Shown: piece by piece, positions 44,109 through 58,000 of the stretch
Position numbering within the stretch: position 1 is the stretch's first letter
Layout: each line of letters starts with the position of its first letter
Translations under genes and position numbers: made by a program
DNA from: Phylloscopus collybita
Lineage: Eukaryota > Chordata > Aves > Passeriformes > Phylloscopidae
Direction: 5' to 3'
Assembly: GCA_027886175.1 (NCBI GenBank)
Contig: JAJNNQ010000100.1
Coordinates: 3,573,501 to 3,637,500, forward strand
DNA: 64,000 nucleotides
Notes under the pieces: generated by a model
The model's input: only the letters and a program-made list of their open reading frames with translations
What the model was told of the DNA's origin: nothing
Databases searched by the model: none

Positions 44109-47100
44109 CATGCAGGTTTTAGCAAGATTTCATTCATTTTGAACTAATCTGCCTCTCCAGCAATTGTATTTTGGCCAGCTGCACCTCCCAGATCTGCCTG
44201 ATGGTTTGAAAGAGAAGAAGAAATGGTGTTTCCTGACAATCCACTGAACACACCTATAGCACAGCACCAGCAGCTTTCCTTGAGCTGCCAGTTGGGGGTT
44301 TCTGACTTCAGGATTTTTCAGGAGCAGCTGATCATTCATTTGCAGGGGCCTCAAAGCCCACATACATGTGAGCACCTGGGGCTGCCCCCCGGGGCTGGAT
44401 CAGCCCCTAAAGCAGCATTTTATTTATTTATTTTTTTTTTTTTTGCTGTCAGAGCTGACTGTTTGCCATCAGACCAGTTTAGCAGAGGTGGGAGCCTTAA
44501 AGCATCCTCTGGCCTCTGCTGAGCAGAGATTTTCCGGTTCATTAAAGGCCTGATACATTAATGGGCTGTGCGTGATTTCAGGGGCTGGTGTGCAGGGCTC
44601 CTGCAGTTCGTGCCTGGAGCTTGTTAGTGTAATTTTCTAAAGATTAGCAAGCATTGATTCCACTGGGAAGCCTTGGGGAAATGCCCTTAATCTCCCCTGA
44701 CTGCGGGGGTCCCCGCTGGGCTCCCGCTGCTGCCGGGGATGTGACTCTGAGGGAAAGTTTTTCTCTTTATAAAACTGCATCAGTTGCAATCGAGAACCAT
44801 TAGCTAATGGCAGCTTCAGGGAGGCAGACATTCGGTTTTTTTACGTCCCCCTGGCTGTCTGAGCCCCCGAGGGCTCCCACAAAAGAGAGACACTGACTCA
44901 ATTCTGGCTTCAGTTTCACCACTGTAACTCCTGTTAAGCTCAACAAGCTCTGACAGGGATGCTGTGGATGGAATTTTACCTGCTGGGAGGACACTGTACA
45001 TGTTTTAACACAGAAGGGTGGTGTATATGTGTGAGTTATTAAACACTGGAGAAAGAAAACTAACCAGAATAATTCAATTTCCTAGACAAAAGGTGGAAAG
45101 TACTAAAACTGAGTAGTAAGTAATTCAATTTTCTGGTTACAAAACAGAACATTCTTGGTAGAATTAATGAATGAATGCCGGGTTTCTGGGCCAGTGTTTA
45201 CAAATCAAATCTCACAGTACACAGGTGGCAAGGGACAATAATAATTCTAAATTAGGGCCACCAAAGGAGGAGCTTGGGAGCTGGTTTGTATTTTGAATAG
45301 CTTTTTGCCTACTGTGTGTGAGCCAGTTGGGGATGTGAACACTGCTTTCAATATCTTGTTCCAAATGCAAAATGACCTCCAGTGATTTTCAGTTTTACAT
45401 TGTGTAAAATGGAAAATTCACAGGCAGAGCCTTACCCCAGGGAAAGTATTATCAGCTGTACATCAGCAATGGCCCAAACAGGGAAACAGTGAAACTTAGA
45501 AAGAGAAAAGCAAAGTGCCTAAAGATAGACAAATTGTCTGGCTACTCCAGACATTGTTTTCTTATCTCTGACTCAGCTGGGGAAGTAGATTTGTTGGTCT
45601 TGACAAGAAAGCCCTTTGTACATTGTGGGAGCAGGAGACCCTGGGGGCCGAGAACAATGGGCTTCCTTTGACACCGGGATTGATTACCTCCAGGAAGTGC
45701 ATGTGGATTGCTCAGTGATTGAATTCCACTATTGCTTTTTCAGGATCATCTAATTACATTACAGACTCTATCCTGCTCCTTTAAATGGCCACAATCTCTT
45801 TTACCACAGTAATGAAATAACCACTGCTTAAAATGATGGTATTTTTGTAGTGGGCTTTGCAGCCAGCACATTTTCTGCTCTGGCAGCGAGGGGAACTACA
45901 GGGATGTGCTGCCACATCAGGTGCTGTGGATTTATCCCTCCAGTCCTATGCTTCCCAGGTGCCTAAACTACACTGGCAGGAGTCTGTGGGAGGGAGAGAG
46001 CTCCGTGCTGTTGTGCTATTCCTCACCATTCCCAACCAGCAGTGAAACGGTGCCTGAGAGATAAGCAGGAAGAAACAACAGGGCAGTGCTGGGTTCCTGT
46101 TGCATCAGCAGCTGCCCTGGATTTGGGGACACTGTGTCCTTTCAGAGCTGGAGGAGACATCACTGCCATAAAACCTTTGGTACTGAGGTCAGCTGTAGCA
46201 GCTCACAGGGAACCCACTGCTCCTTCACCGATTTCACAAATGATCTGAACTCTGTGAATCTGCCAGCAAAGCACCAGGCTCACTGCTCCCCTCACAACCC
46301 AGCATCTTGCAAACTCCAGGCCTCTTTCTTGAGCAATCTGGTTTAGGAATGTTTGCCCTTTCCCTTTTCCTCACAATATTTGCTTGCAGGGGGGTGCCAG
46401 CTTGCCCCACAGCTGTGGCATTCGTGGAAGACCTTGAACGGGGGCACCCTGCATTGCCCAAGGACTGCCCTCAACTTGCATCTTGCACAAACAGGCCTTT
46501 GTGAAGAACAAAGGAGATTCATGGCTGTTTGCTTACAAACTTTTGAAAGTAATTTATGGGAGATATCCCTTTCCTGTTACCAGAGCTGGAGCTGGAGGAA
46601 AGTTCTGCGTTGCTTGCTGTGGTTATGTGCACACAGCCCTTGGATGCTGTGCTACCAAGGATATCTCCTTGCACAGATGTTGGGGATTTTTTTTTTGTGC
46701 TGAAAATGATGAATTCCAGAGATCACAAAAGCTAGAAAACTGTCAGCAAAGAGCTTGTGGTGCAGGGCAAGGAAAGGCAGCTGCTGGGAGCACCTCTCCC
46801 CCCAGGGCCCCTGCCATGACCTCCACCTCTGGTAGGGAATCAGTGAGGAAGAATGGGATGTCAGAGCAGGAGGGAGCTCTCACACTGAGGTCAGTGAGAG
46901 CAGAGATGGCAGAGATGTTTGGGAATGAGCAGTGCTCCCAGAGAGTCAAATGTTTGTGAATAGAGGCCTTGGGAGTGGTTTACAGAAGATGCTTTACTAA
47001 AAAGAGAACTCAAATTGACAGAAATTACTCCCCACCATTGCTGCCTTGATATTTCGCTATCTAATTAAAGCAAATTTTTTTTCTGATTTGTGCAAAAACA

Positions 47101-47525
47101 GTTTGTGACTTTTGCAGCCCAGTTCTGTGACAGAGGAGACAGACCTGTGGGTAAATCATTCCCTCTTTCCAACTGACCTTTTGCTACCATGGATTAAAAT
47201 CTCCACTTTATTTACAAACATCAGCTCACTGAATGAGCTGTTGAAGGGCTGCAACTGTTGATGGATGCTAAGGTCATCTGAGACATCAAAGCAAAGGCTA
47301 TTTATGAGCCAGGATGGAAAAAACATGGCAAGTTGCCTCTCTTACTTCCCAGCCATGGCTCCATCTGTTGTAAGAGTCTTTTAGAAGCACAGGCTGCAGC
47401 TTTTATGGGCTGAAGATGAAATACCCAGGGTGGTCCTGATGGCAGCAAACACAAATCTCCTGATTCCTCAGAGCTTCAGGTGCCACTGAGTCCTGTGCAG
47501 GGGATAAATGTGGCAGTGCAGATGC

Positions 47526-47570
47526 AGGAGAGGAGGAGGAGGAGAAGGAGGAAGAGGAGGAGGAGGAGGT
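47526..47570. repeat. Polypurine (GGA)n tract
   Basis: About 45 bp of GGAGGA/AGGAGG words with no pyrimidine on the plus strand. Confidence 0.9.
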
Positions 47571-50500
47571 TGCACCTGGGATTGGGAGCATCAGGCTGGG
47601 ATGGATGTTGAAGGCTCTGCGTCACTGTTACCCACTGGGCTGTCCCACCCCAGCAATTAAAGTCACTTCCAGAAGCTCCAAATGGCTTTATCAGGATCAA
47701 CAAAATGATATAAAATCCCTGCTCATTCCTAACTTTATGTGAGCAGGGAGATCCCTTTATCCCCTCAGCCCCAGGACCTAAATCAGAGATGTCTCCTTGA
47801 CATTCTCTCCCTCAGCTTTTCCAAGCTGCAGATCCCACAAAACCCACCAGCCAGGATTCTTCCCCCATCAGTTTAGATTTCTTCCAGTCCTACTTGAAGC
47901 AAAAAGTAGTTTGCTGTTTTTCATTTAACTTTTTTTTTTATTATTTTTTTTTACCTGGCAGATTGAAAAGATTAAAAGGAGTAATTAATTTTTCAGATAA
48001 AGTATTTCCTTGAAGTTCCCTGGTCAGGAGTTGGGATGTTTGCAATAGATTTCAGGTTCACACAAGCAACTGCTCTCTGTTTTTCTTGCAAAAACCCCAA
48101 ATTAAACACACAAATCAAGGGTATCAGTAGCATGGGATCTTGTCAGGACCCATAAATAACGTGCAGCTTGTTCCAAAGGAGCATATTTTTGGAAAATACT
48201 TTTGCCTTTCAAAAAGGCTACAGGGCGGTGCAAAAGGAGAGGAAAACTGGGCACAGTTTCCTCTTGTTCCCACTCCTTCCATTTCATTTCACCTTGACAT
48301 TTGTAATTTGCCAGATAAATGATTTGCAGCAAAATGGGAACATTTCCATTGATGAAGGAGGACGTGCACCATCCAGAAGAATACTTGGGGGGCTTGTTCC
48401 TTCTGTGTTTGGCTCCTGACCTCAGAGGGCTATTTTCCACTGTGCATGGCACTCAAATATAGCTCCCAGGATATATTGGGCTAAATATAGCCACCCAAAA
48501 AAGGCATTTGTATTTAAAAGTACCAATATATCAGTTTCCCCAGACACGACAACCTTTCAGCTTTGTTTGGCGGTCAGGAAGAAGTGAGAACACTGAATTT
48601 CTGTTTTTTCCTTAGAGAAGGGAGCTGAGCCTGGAGCTGGCTCAGAGTTTTTACCTCTCTCAAAGTTGTCTTTGTGGTAAAACTGCTTCCTGGAACCTAG
48701 GAGTAGATGTCAGATCCCCAAAATGGACCTTCCCCAGTTACTGTTGGGAAAAGCAGGCTGTTTCCTTTGCAAGCCCAAGTCCCACATAATTTCACCCCTT
48801 TTTCCTCAGCTCCTTGCTCCTTGCCACACCTCAGCTTCCTTTGAACGTGGGCTGAGAAAGAGCAAAGGAGCCAAAGAGGGGACACTCAGCCACACAAGTT
48901 CTTACAATTTCCTCAAAAACTACTGCATTATCTTTCAAACTAATGTCCTGCCTTAGGCCCTTGCGTCTCCCTCACATCCCAAACAAAAAGGGCCTACACC
49001 TCTCCACCTGAAGACTGTAGGCTTTTTTCACTTTTCCAAAGCCATCTTCCAAAAAAAAGACAAACCCCAAACGACAAGCCCAGAATCCTTCAGTAACCTT
49101 CAGGTGAAAGTCACTGGTAAGGGTATAAAAGCAGAAGATTTTGACTGCACGAGGCTTTAAACACTTTAAACAAGTCCCAGTGAAGGAGGCCTCGTACGCT
49201 TAAACTTCCAGATGGGCTGTAGGGTTTGGCTGGTTTGGGATCTTGGACCACAAAGCACACAAAGGAGATCTGTCAGGCTTCAGATGAACCACAAGGGCAA
49301 ATTTAATCTGCTTAGAAATGTGCAGCTGACTTGATACAGATTTTCTGGTGCACAGATCAAAGACAGCGCTGCACGCTGGGCTGGCCTGGGTCCCCGTGTG
49401 TGAAATGGATGGAGGAAAATGAGCAAAAGCAAGGAAGCTGTGAATGGGGCTTCAATATGTGATAGATCTCCCACATTTGGTAGAGACACCTTCTTTTGGC
49501 TGAGAGGAAGGAGAGGGGAATGCAGGAATTTTGTTGCTGTCCTGTGACTGCCTCAGACAAACCCCCCCAAACTGCTCCAAATACTGGCCTGAGTAGTTTG
49601 CTGCCAACTCCTTGGAGAAAATTCATTCTTTTAGCCTTCTGGGGAGACATGGTTAGGCAGAAATGATTCCAGACTGGAGAGGATGGGGTGGCTTTTATAT
49701 TCACAGCATCGCTATGGCATCTACAGTACAGAACAATTCAAAGGGTTTAAGTCGTGTGGCTCTCCAAGGTTGCTGTTGGAATTAAAAAGGAAAAATGAAG
49801 CTGTTTTTGAGGGCTCTGATGTGTTGGGAGTGTCTCTGCTGTGCTGCAGTGCTCCTGGCACAGCGGGGTCACAGCCAGAGCTCTCTGTGCACCCCTGAGT
49901 GACACGGCCTGACCTGCAGGATGCTTCCAGCAGCCTTGTCCCAGAGGAGACAGGGAAAACTTCGTGCCTTTCTGGGCCACTTCTGAGGAATAAAATAACA
50001 GAGATTGTGGGAGAATTTAAGAATTTAAGTGGCAAGATAGAAATGTTCCCAGAGCAAGGATGTGAAGAGTCGTTGTTTCTGTGAGCTGTCATAAACCAGG
50101 GCTCTGCGGCCTTCCCCAGACAGGACCTTGACAGCAATCAATAACTAGAAAAATGAAGCCAATTGTTGGTGGCAGGGTTTAATATCTCTTTGATATGGTG
50201 CTTTATTTCATTTCTGTGCCTGGCTGTCATCTGCTGGGACAAGATCTGGGAGGAGTGGAACAAAATCCAATTTTCATTGCACTTCCAGGGAATGAGCAAG
50301 TTTGTTCTGCACCATGAGATGAGATTGTGCAGCCCACAGAATAACTGCTCAGCCCTCTCTCTGTCCCCCATCCCCAAATTCCTGAATTCCTCTGAAAGGT
50401 TAAATATAGCTCTGCTTTGACCTGGAAAACAAGATATGTCTAACGGATTTTTAAGGATTAACTTTTCCAAGGTGCATTATTGAACTCATTACTCCAGCGC

Positions 50501-51625
50501 TCAGCTGAACTGTCAGATTTGGGCTCTGTCGTGATAGTTGGGATAATCTCCAATTAGACACAGCAGATTCTGCTGGGAGGGCAGACAGAAATCAGGCAGT
50601 GCCCAGCACAGAGGCTGAGTGGGCAGACTGAGCAAAACACGTGCTCAGGGTCCCCTGGCACCGTGCAGGGGCTTTGCTGGGACAGAGGTTTGGGATGTGG
50701 GCCAGCAGCCAAGTGGAGGAGTCAAATCCTTGGCACACTTGCCTTACAATGCTAGGAGATGACCAGCTAAGGCTATTTACTCTGAGATTTCAGAACTTTA
50801 TGCTATGGGTTTTTGGGTTTTTTTGCTGTAATCCCAGCTCTCCTCCCTACAGTGCACTGAGGGCTCATCTTGTGGCACAAGTGAGACACAGAACAAGCAA
50901 GCAAACACTTCTACAACATCTGCTGTTGGAAGTACAGGACTTATTCCTGTGACTAGATTTAAATGTGAGTTTTAGCCTTAGAACAAGTATTGTTTCCTAT
51001 ATTAATTAATGGTTTTAAATTAATACGAATTATAAAAATAAAAATTAAGGCCCCAAGTCCTTATTGTGTTGCCAACAGCTTCACCTGGGATTCAGAAAGG
51101 TGATAAACACGTTTTAACATTTTGTTTACAAACTCTCTCCTTCTCCCTCCAGGAAAATGCGTGTTTAGTAAATACCTCTGATGACATGAGCATGTTTTAT
51201 TGTTTGAGTTAAATGAATGTCATAGACTTAATTAGCTACACATTTGCCTAGCAGGAAATGGGAAACCATTAGAACTACTGCACTAAAATACCCTTAAGCT
51301 ACTGCTTCTTTGCAGATGATTCCAATTTGGCTCATCTGCATTTCCCTGTGAGTGGCTTCAGCAGAGATGCTTGAGGAGCAGCGCAGGATGAACTTCACCA
51401 CAGAGGAGTGACATCTGCAGGTCCCCTGTCCTGCCATGTGTGCCCACATCTGGAGCAAGAGCTCTGCACCCTCCTGTTGGAACCCTGGGCACTGAGAAGT
51501 TTAAACTTTCTGTGCTGACAGGCACTGACCCCCCAGCAAACACTGCATCTGACCTGAGGCCCTGGAGAAGGCTCCCAAAATTGAGTGACGGCCCTGGGAT
51601 TGTGGGTGTGTGGTTTGAATAAAAG

Positions 51626-52028
51626 TGTGTAACATCACAGGGTGGAAAACTTAAGAGTTTAAGGGTTTAGAACATAGGAATATATCTATAAAGCAAGATG
51701 GAGGTTTTAGGGCAGAGGCCAGCTCTTTTTCACCATCTCCTTCATGGGTCTGGTGGTGTTTTGTAATTGGATAGAAAAATCTGCATTGTGTGCCACAGGT
51801 GGTTGGTTGTTGGGTTAAAAGTAAAAATAATCCAGGTGTCATTTCATAATTGGACAGTTTATGCTTAAAAGGCCTTGTAGAGAGATAGAGATGGCTCGAT
51901 TTTTTTACTTTGTTAGCTAGAAGTGCTGTAGAACTCACAGCTCGTGAGACTGTACTATAGATAAGAATTAATAAACATCTGAGTCTGAACAAGAAATACC
52001 ATCTTGAGCATTTAATCCCGACTCTGGC
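51626..52028 (+). mobile_element. Solo-LTR-like element (avian ERV)
   Basis: The block begins TGTGTAACATCACAGGGTGG, is A/T-rich, and has a poly(A) signal in ATTAATAAACATCTGAG near 51968. It ends ATTTAATCCCGACTCTGGCA. The TG...CA ends, the roughly 400-bp length and the late AATAAA fit a solo LTR. No internal genes flank it. Family assignment and exact 3' end are uncertain. Confidence 0.65.
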
Positions 52029-55000
52029 AAAGAAAGAAAATAAAATGCTGCACCCTCCCATCCTCACCCTCCCCTTACAGCAAGGGAATCATGCCTTGGT
52101 CAGCTGGTTCAGCTGTCGTGGCTGTGCCCCTGCCCAGCTCCCTGTGCCCACCAGCCTCCTCACTGCCAGGGTGGCATGAGGAGCAGAAGAGACCTTGGCT
52201 CTAAGCAAGCTCTGCTCAGCTTAACCAAAACATCCCTGAATTATCAACAGCTCCCAGCACAACTCCAAACCACAGCCTGATGCCACAGGAAGGAGATGAA
52301 CTCTGTCCCAGCCCAAACCAGCTCCCTGACTCACCCTGCACCATCCTTTTGTCTCCAGAAGGAAAACCACACCTCTTTCTGGACATGCCTGTGCAATTTC
52401 AGCCCTCTGGTGTCACCTGTCACCTACAGCTCCAAAATAACATCCTTTCCCCTTACAGTGTTGTCTCCATAATCAGAACAAGCAAAGGAATGGAGAAGGG
52501 TTGAGGAGTGTGAGCTGACAGAAAGGATTTCAGTTTGCTCGAGTTCCCAGCAGTCTGCTCCAAGGATAACGAGGGAGATGTACTGCTCGTTTCAGTTCAG
52601 GGCCACTTAATTAATGAATAGATTTAAAACAAGGAATGGAGGGATAAAAATCACTGAGAGGTGCAATTATTTTGACAGATGTTGCAAGTAAGGTGCTGTA
52701 ATTCCTCACAGAAGTGTTGTGCAGAGCTAATTGTACTGCAGTGATTCCACAAACAGGCTCCTCTGGGGGACTCCTGTGCTTTGGGGGGAATTGGTCCTTC
52801 ACTGGGGCTTCATTCAGGGCCTTCTGAGACCTCAACAAAAGCTGAAAACTTGTTTTATAAGATAATATAGAAAATGGGGTGAGAGCTACCACTGCAGTTT
52901 GCATTAGTGAGACAGGATCTTGGCACCCTGGCCTTGAGCTCCTGGTTGTGTTGCTGATGAACACACGAAAGGCACATCCAGACAGGCACAAACATGGCCT
53001 AAACCATGCCTGGGATACCTTCCTGATGCCATGGGCTGACAAATGGCCAAGGGCAAGGGCTTGTGAACCTTTTAGTCAAAGGTGATCACTGAAATTCTTT
53101 AACTCTGCCCCTGCAAACTGAGAACAGCACATCTGGAGAGCCAAACTCCTCCTCACGACACTTATCTGTGATTTATGTCACCTCTAGCTTTTAATCCTCC
53201 TCCTAAGTCAAAACACAGAGGTTTCTCTTTTTTTATTTTTTTTTTTCAGAGTAGCCCAGGTAGTCACACAAAGTTCAGAATAAACCCTCAGATTCCCTGA
53301 GTCCCAGCTGCTCTGAGATTCCAGCTCTAAACTCAAAGCCAGGCTTGCTTCGTGCAAGTGTAAATCTCAAAGTTGTGGAGTCTTAGAAGTCAAGGCTCAA
53401 ACTTTCTTAAGCAATTTTGTATTTGGGGATGGATATAGAGAGGTGCTCATTTCGAGTGAGGTCTGATTTTGTTTGGAAATTAAAACTATTTACACAAGCT
53501 CTTTGCAGCTTAACAGCCATGGGTAAACCTCCTGTAACCCCAGATGGCATTATCAGTTCTGTTTGAGAAGGTACTGAGAGCTGAAAACTCACATTTTCTA
53601 ATTTCAGAGGCTTGTTTGCTTTCTTACTTGATAGCATCCTCTGTCTCCTGACGCTCCATTTCTTCCATTTCCAGTAACGAGTGGCTCCTCCATTACTCCA
53701 GGACTATCAAATATTGCAAAAGATGAACTACATGGAAATAGATGTTTGGTACTTTGTTAATGCTACTCTGCAGTAACAATCCAAAAAGCATTATAAAGAC
53801 TCTAAAAGCCACTCAGAAAAAGAGATAACATTCATTTAATTTATTTTAGTGATGCCGTTAGTGTCATCCTCAAATGTCACCCAGCATTTTCCCTACTTTT
53901 AAAGGCAATTGAGGATCTGACTGCAATTCTGGCTCCCATTCTGCCACAACTGTAGATTTAACTTGGAAGTGTGAGTGTTTTTATGGTGCAGAAAATGTCA
54001 CAATAGAAACATCCAGAGCTGAAGGGTCTGAAAGCACAGCATGGCACTGCAAACTGGAACTGAGGTGGGAGTCAGGTCCAATCTAGAATTACTCTGGGAG
54101 ATGCCTTTGCTGAGACATTAAAGGGTGTATTGGACATTTTTAAAGAATTCAGCTGTCCCAGTTGAAGTAAAGAGCTTTTTAAGCTAAGATACTGTGATGC
54201 TCATGCATATGATGATTTTTTAATAGGAGGAAGAGGATGGAGAGTCTTTGCTGATGTGTCTTTGGAATGAGCTGTGAAATATCTGGATGAACAAACGCAG
54301 ATCAAGGAGAGCCTCTGCTTTGAAAGGTTAATTGACAATGAAGAGGTGACAGGGCCCTCAGCAGCACCTGGGTGCACAGCCATAACTCAGCTCTCCAGGT
54401 TGTTTTCCTGCAGTTTCTTTTTGGTGCAGCCACTACGAGTTACCTGGGGCAGCTTCTGTCTCCCTGCCCTTTCACAGCACTGATTAACACCAACTCAGCT
54501 TTGCTCTGCCTTTCCCATTCCACTCACAAGCCCTGATTCAGATTTGTCCCTGCAGACAGAAACTGCATCTTCCACAGCACAGAATGGCACAGATGAAAGG
54601 CAAAGGGCTATTTTATTTTATTAATTTTTTTTTATGGCATACTGGTTCTTCTAAATGTATACCCTGATATTGATGTATGGCCATTTTTACCACTGAGTAT
54701 CCATCTGGGAACAGAAGACACTGCTCAGGGTCCTGTTAACTTCAGCTGGATGTGTGAACAGCTTGGGACAAATCTCCCAGAAATCTCCCCTGTGTCAAAA
54801 GAAACGTCTTTCAGTGGTAACTTGAAGAGGTACGGCCACTATATTAGCACAACATCATTAAAAACTGCTCAGGATAAATCTCCACAACAGCCCTTTCCCA
54901 CAGAGCTGAAAGGAAAGGACTGTGGTGCTTTGACTGTGCACTGATGTCCCACAGCTGAGTGTTTCAAGCCCCTTCACCTTAAAAATCTTTCTTCAGAGAG

Positions 55001-58000
55001 ACAAAGTCTGTACAGATGTAAAAGGAATTGCTGAATGGGTTTGTAATTAGCCAAACGAAGCACTACAGGTTAAGGGCACACACACCCCTTCAGCTGCTGA
55101 TGTAAACAAGCACTTTGATGAGATTTGAAGCATTTTCAGGAAAAAAATCATAGTCTGCACTAAGCATGGGAAAAGCTTTTCAGAAAGAGCTTGTACAAAA
55201 TTAAGTATTTTGTACAATCTGATTCTCAGACACCTGCTGGTGGGAGGTGTCTGATCTGCAGCATCCCCAAGGAAACAAACACACTGTGGTGCCATGTCAG
55301 AGACCTAATTCTGTCCTTTTTCATCCACAATTAACCTTACAGGTTAAACAGGAAGGCGTCTGGCACAAAAGTGCTGCCGAAAGACAAAGGTAAAACACAG
55401 CCAGAAAAGTCTCCTTTCACTGCAGTGCTCCTGTGAGCAAAGAGGGAAATCAGGAAACCCAATCTGAGCCTCTTTCTCTCTGCCCTGTCGGCCTGACACA
55501 TCAGGTGAGTGGTCACAAAATGGGAAATTCAGTTTATACCAACAGGCAGGGATTTGGGCACACACTTCTTAACACACACTGCAGGTTTAAAGCCAAGTTT
55601 TAGCAGCTTGGAGGAGAAGGAAATAAAAAGAAGTGGAAAATACGTTGCTGTAGAAGCAGAGCATTTAGAGAAACGTCTGTTGGAGGCAAAGTGTGGAAAT
55701 AAACAAATTCTTGTAGACACTGCCCTCATGCTGCCTTTTAATTGAACTACATAGATCAAGGAGTGCCACGGGGAAGGGAAAAACAAACCAGAGAGGAATT
55801 TAAATGAGTTCTAGGGAGGAATTAGGAAAGTCACCATCAAGCCAGGCCCCGGCTGGAAATATCACTGATCCGAGGACCATGATACACTGGATTTTCACAT
55901 CTCCAACTCACAGCTGCTCTCACAGGCACTGGAGCAGCTCAGCCCCCCCCAGGCAGACCCCACACCCCTCACTCTTTTCTCCTGTGTTATGGGTGTTGTT
56001 GTGGATCCCTCCTGCATGAGCCTCACTGCTGCACATCTCTGTGTGTGTGTGTGGATAACACCTCCCGTGGAACTCCAGCCAGCCTTCCCCAGGATGTCTG
56101 GCTCCTACAGGAACCCCTGAGTCCTTCTTGTTTGGGACTGGTAATCCTCCTAGACCCAAACACACACCCTTGAAAGACTCTGGCTTCAAAGGGGGTTGTG
56201 GGCCCCCAGGAAAAAAAAAAATAAAAAAATCATTTGGTTATAGGCAGGCACTTGTCAGGATTTTACCCATGATGAATGACCTAAAACCCAAATAAACCTC
56301 TTTGCTTGCCCAGTGCCATGAGGCCTGAGATTTAATTGGAGATCCCAGATGTTACCAGATAATATATAATTACAGTGATCATCTTCTGATTAGACCAAAA
56401 CCCAAAAAGCAACACTTGAGTGCCACTGAAGTCAGTGGGAGCTGTGCCAGCAGCTCCAAGCTGGCAAGACTTCACCCAACATTTCTTTCACAGCAGATTT
56501 AATTAGTGGTCGGTAATGAGGCACTCTTAAAATTCTCCACATCTGGGGAAAGAGAAACATGATTAGATTAGAGTGTACAGTTATAATTCACAAATAGGAT
56601 TGTTAGAACTAGTTTTCCTCTGCTTTTTTTCTCCTTCTTTGCCAGGAATAACACAATTAAACTCAGCGACTCCACACATAATGGGGCGAGGGATGACTGG
56701 AGTGAGGTGGTGGTGAGGAAAGCTGCTGCAGGCTCCTGACTGACATGGGGGCCTGATTTAGGGGTCCCATCTCAGATTTGAGGGAATCCTGATTAATTCA
56801 CATAGAGTATTTCAGAGAAGATAGCAAATTAACTGCAAATCACCCCAGAACACGACAGCAGATGGAAAACAAACCAAGAGGAAATTAGGCAAAAAGTGAA
56901 CCACCTCTTCCACCAGGTTAAAGGACACAGAGTTCTTGCCAAGAGTGTCCCAGCACTGCTTTGTTGGACCAAGGCGTGGACTGGCTGAACCCTGATGTGT
57001 ATATCTGAGCTCTATATTCATTTATCACAGCTCTGAGTTCCCACTGGGTTTACTGGGCCAGGCAGACCTCTCCTCTGAGCACCTCCAGGCACGACAAACT
57101 GAGGAGAGAGCAGCATCAGCCTCGTTTTCTTCTCACTGAGCTGCAGTGAAAATGTACAAACACACACCCAGAGGAGCTGTTCCGTGGGAGATGCAGCAGT
57201 GGTTGTTCCAGAAAAAGGATTCTGGTGAGAATCCATGCAGGAATGGCCATGGGGCCAATGGGGGATGGATAAATAACAGCAGAGTGGGGAGGCTTGGCTG
57301 GTATGAAAATCGCTCGTGAGAGAAGCTCAACAAAATGTTGCACACAGGGGTTATGAACAGAAGAACTTCAGAAATCTGGCATGTAGTTTTCGTATGTCTT
57401 GGGGAAAAAAAAAAAAAAAAAACCAAACCCAAACAGAACAAGTTTGTTCACATTTGAGAATTCCACAGGAAGCTTTGGTTTCCTAAGCAAAAATTTTCTT
57501 GGTCATCTCAAACTCCTCTAATATTCCAGGTCAGAAGAGAACAAAGGCTGGAAGCTGAGCTCAACAAAACGCTGTGCCATAAACCCAAAGTCAGACTGAG
57601 CTGTAATAATGGCTGGAAGTATGGATTTTATTTCCATTTGCTTCCCTGAGTAAGTGCTCCCTGGTTTTCATTAACATTTGGAGGAAATCATGCCGACTCC
57701 AAACTGGTTAGGAGGGGAAGCCAGTAAATGTAACATGGATTATGGGATCACTGTCTGGATTAAGCTGGCCAGAGAATGGCTACAACCTTCACTTTCACAA
57801 AGCACAAGAGTTTCCATTTGTGGATGCAAATGGCTGGACAACATGGTTACAGCTATATTATCATGTCAATTTTTTTTTTCTCTTTCCTTGGCCAGAGGAT
57901 TACTCCTTTTGCTTGGAATAACAAGCAATAAAAAGGAGCAGGCTGTAAAACCCAATGATGGATGGAATTATCTCCAACCTGCTTCAAACAGCAAATGTCC

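Larger units (their letters stand above)
38261..51625. other. Intergenic region, no gene recognised
   Basis: No exon, tRNA or transposon body is recognised. Contents noted separately are a short tandem duplication (41695-41752), T-rich runs (43275-43311, 44073-44108) and a polypurine run (47526-47570). A homeodomain-motif-rich stretch at 44530-44960 looks single-copy. Confidence 0.55.

Noticed and set aside
46483..46959. 158-codon plus-strand open frame, cysteine-rich in the middle
   Set aside because: No domain or family pattern was recognised and no supporting splice or promoter signals were seen. Chance open frame is the simpler reading.
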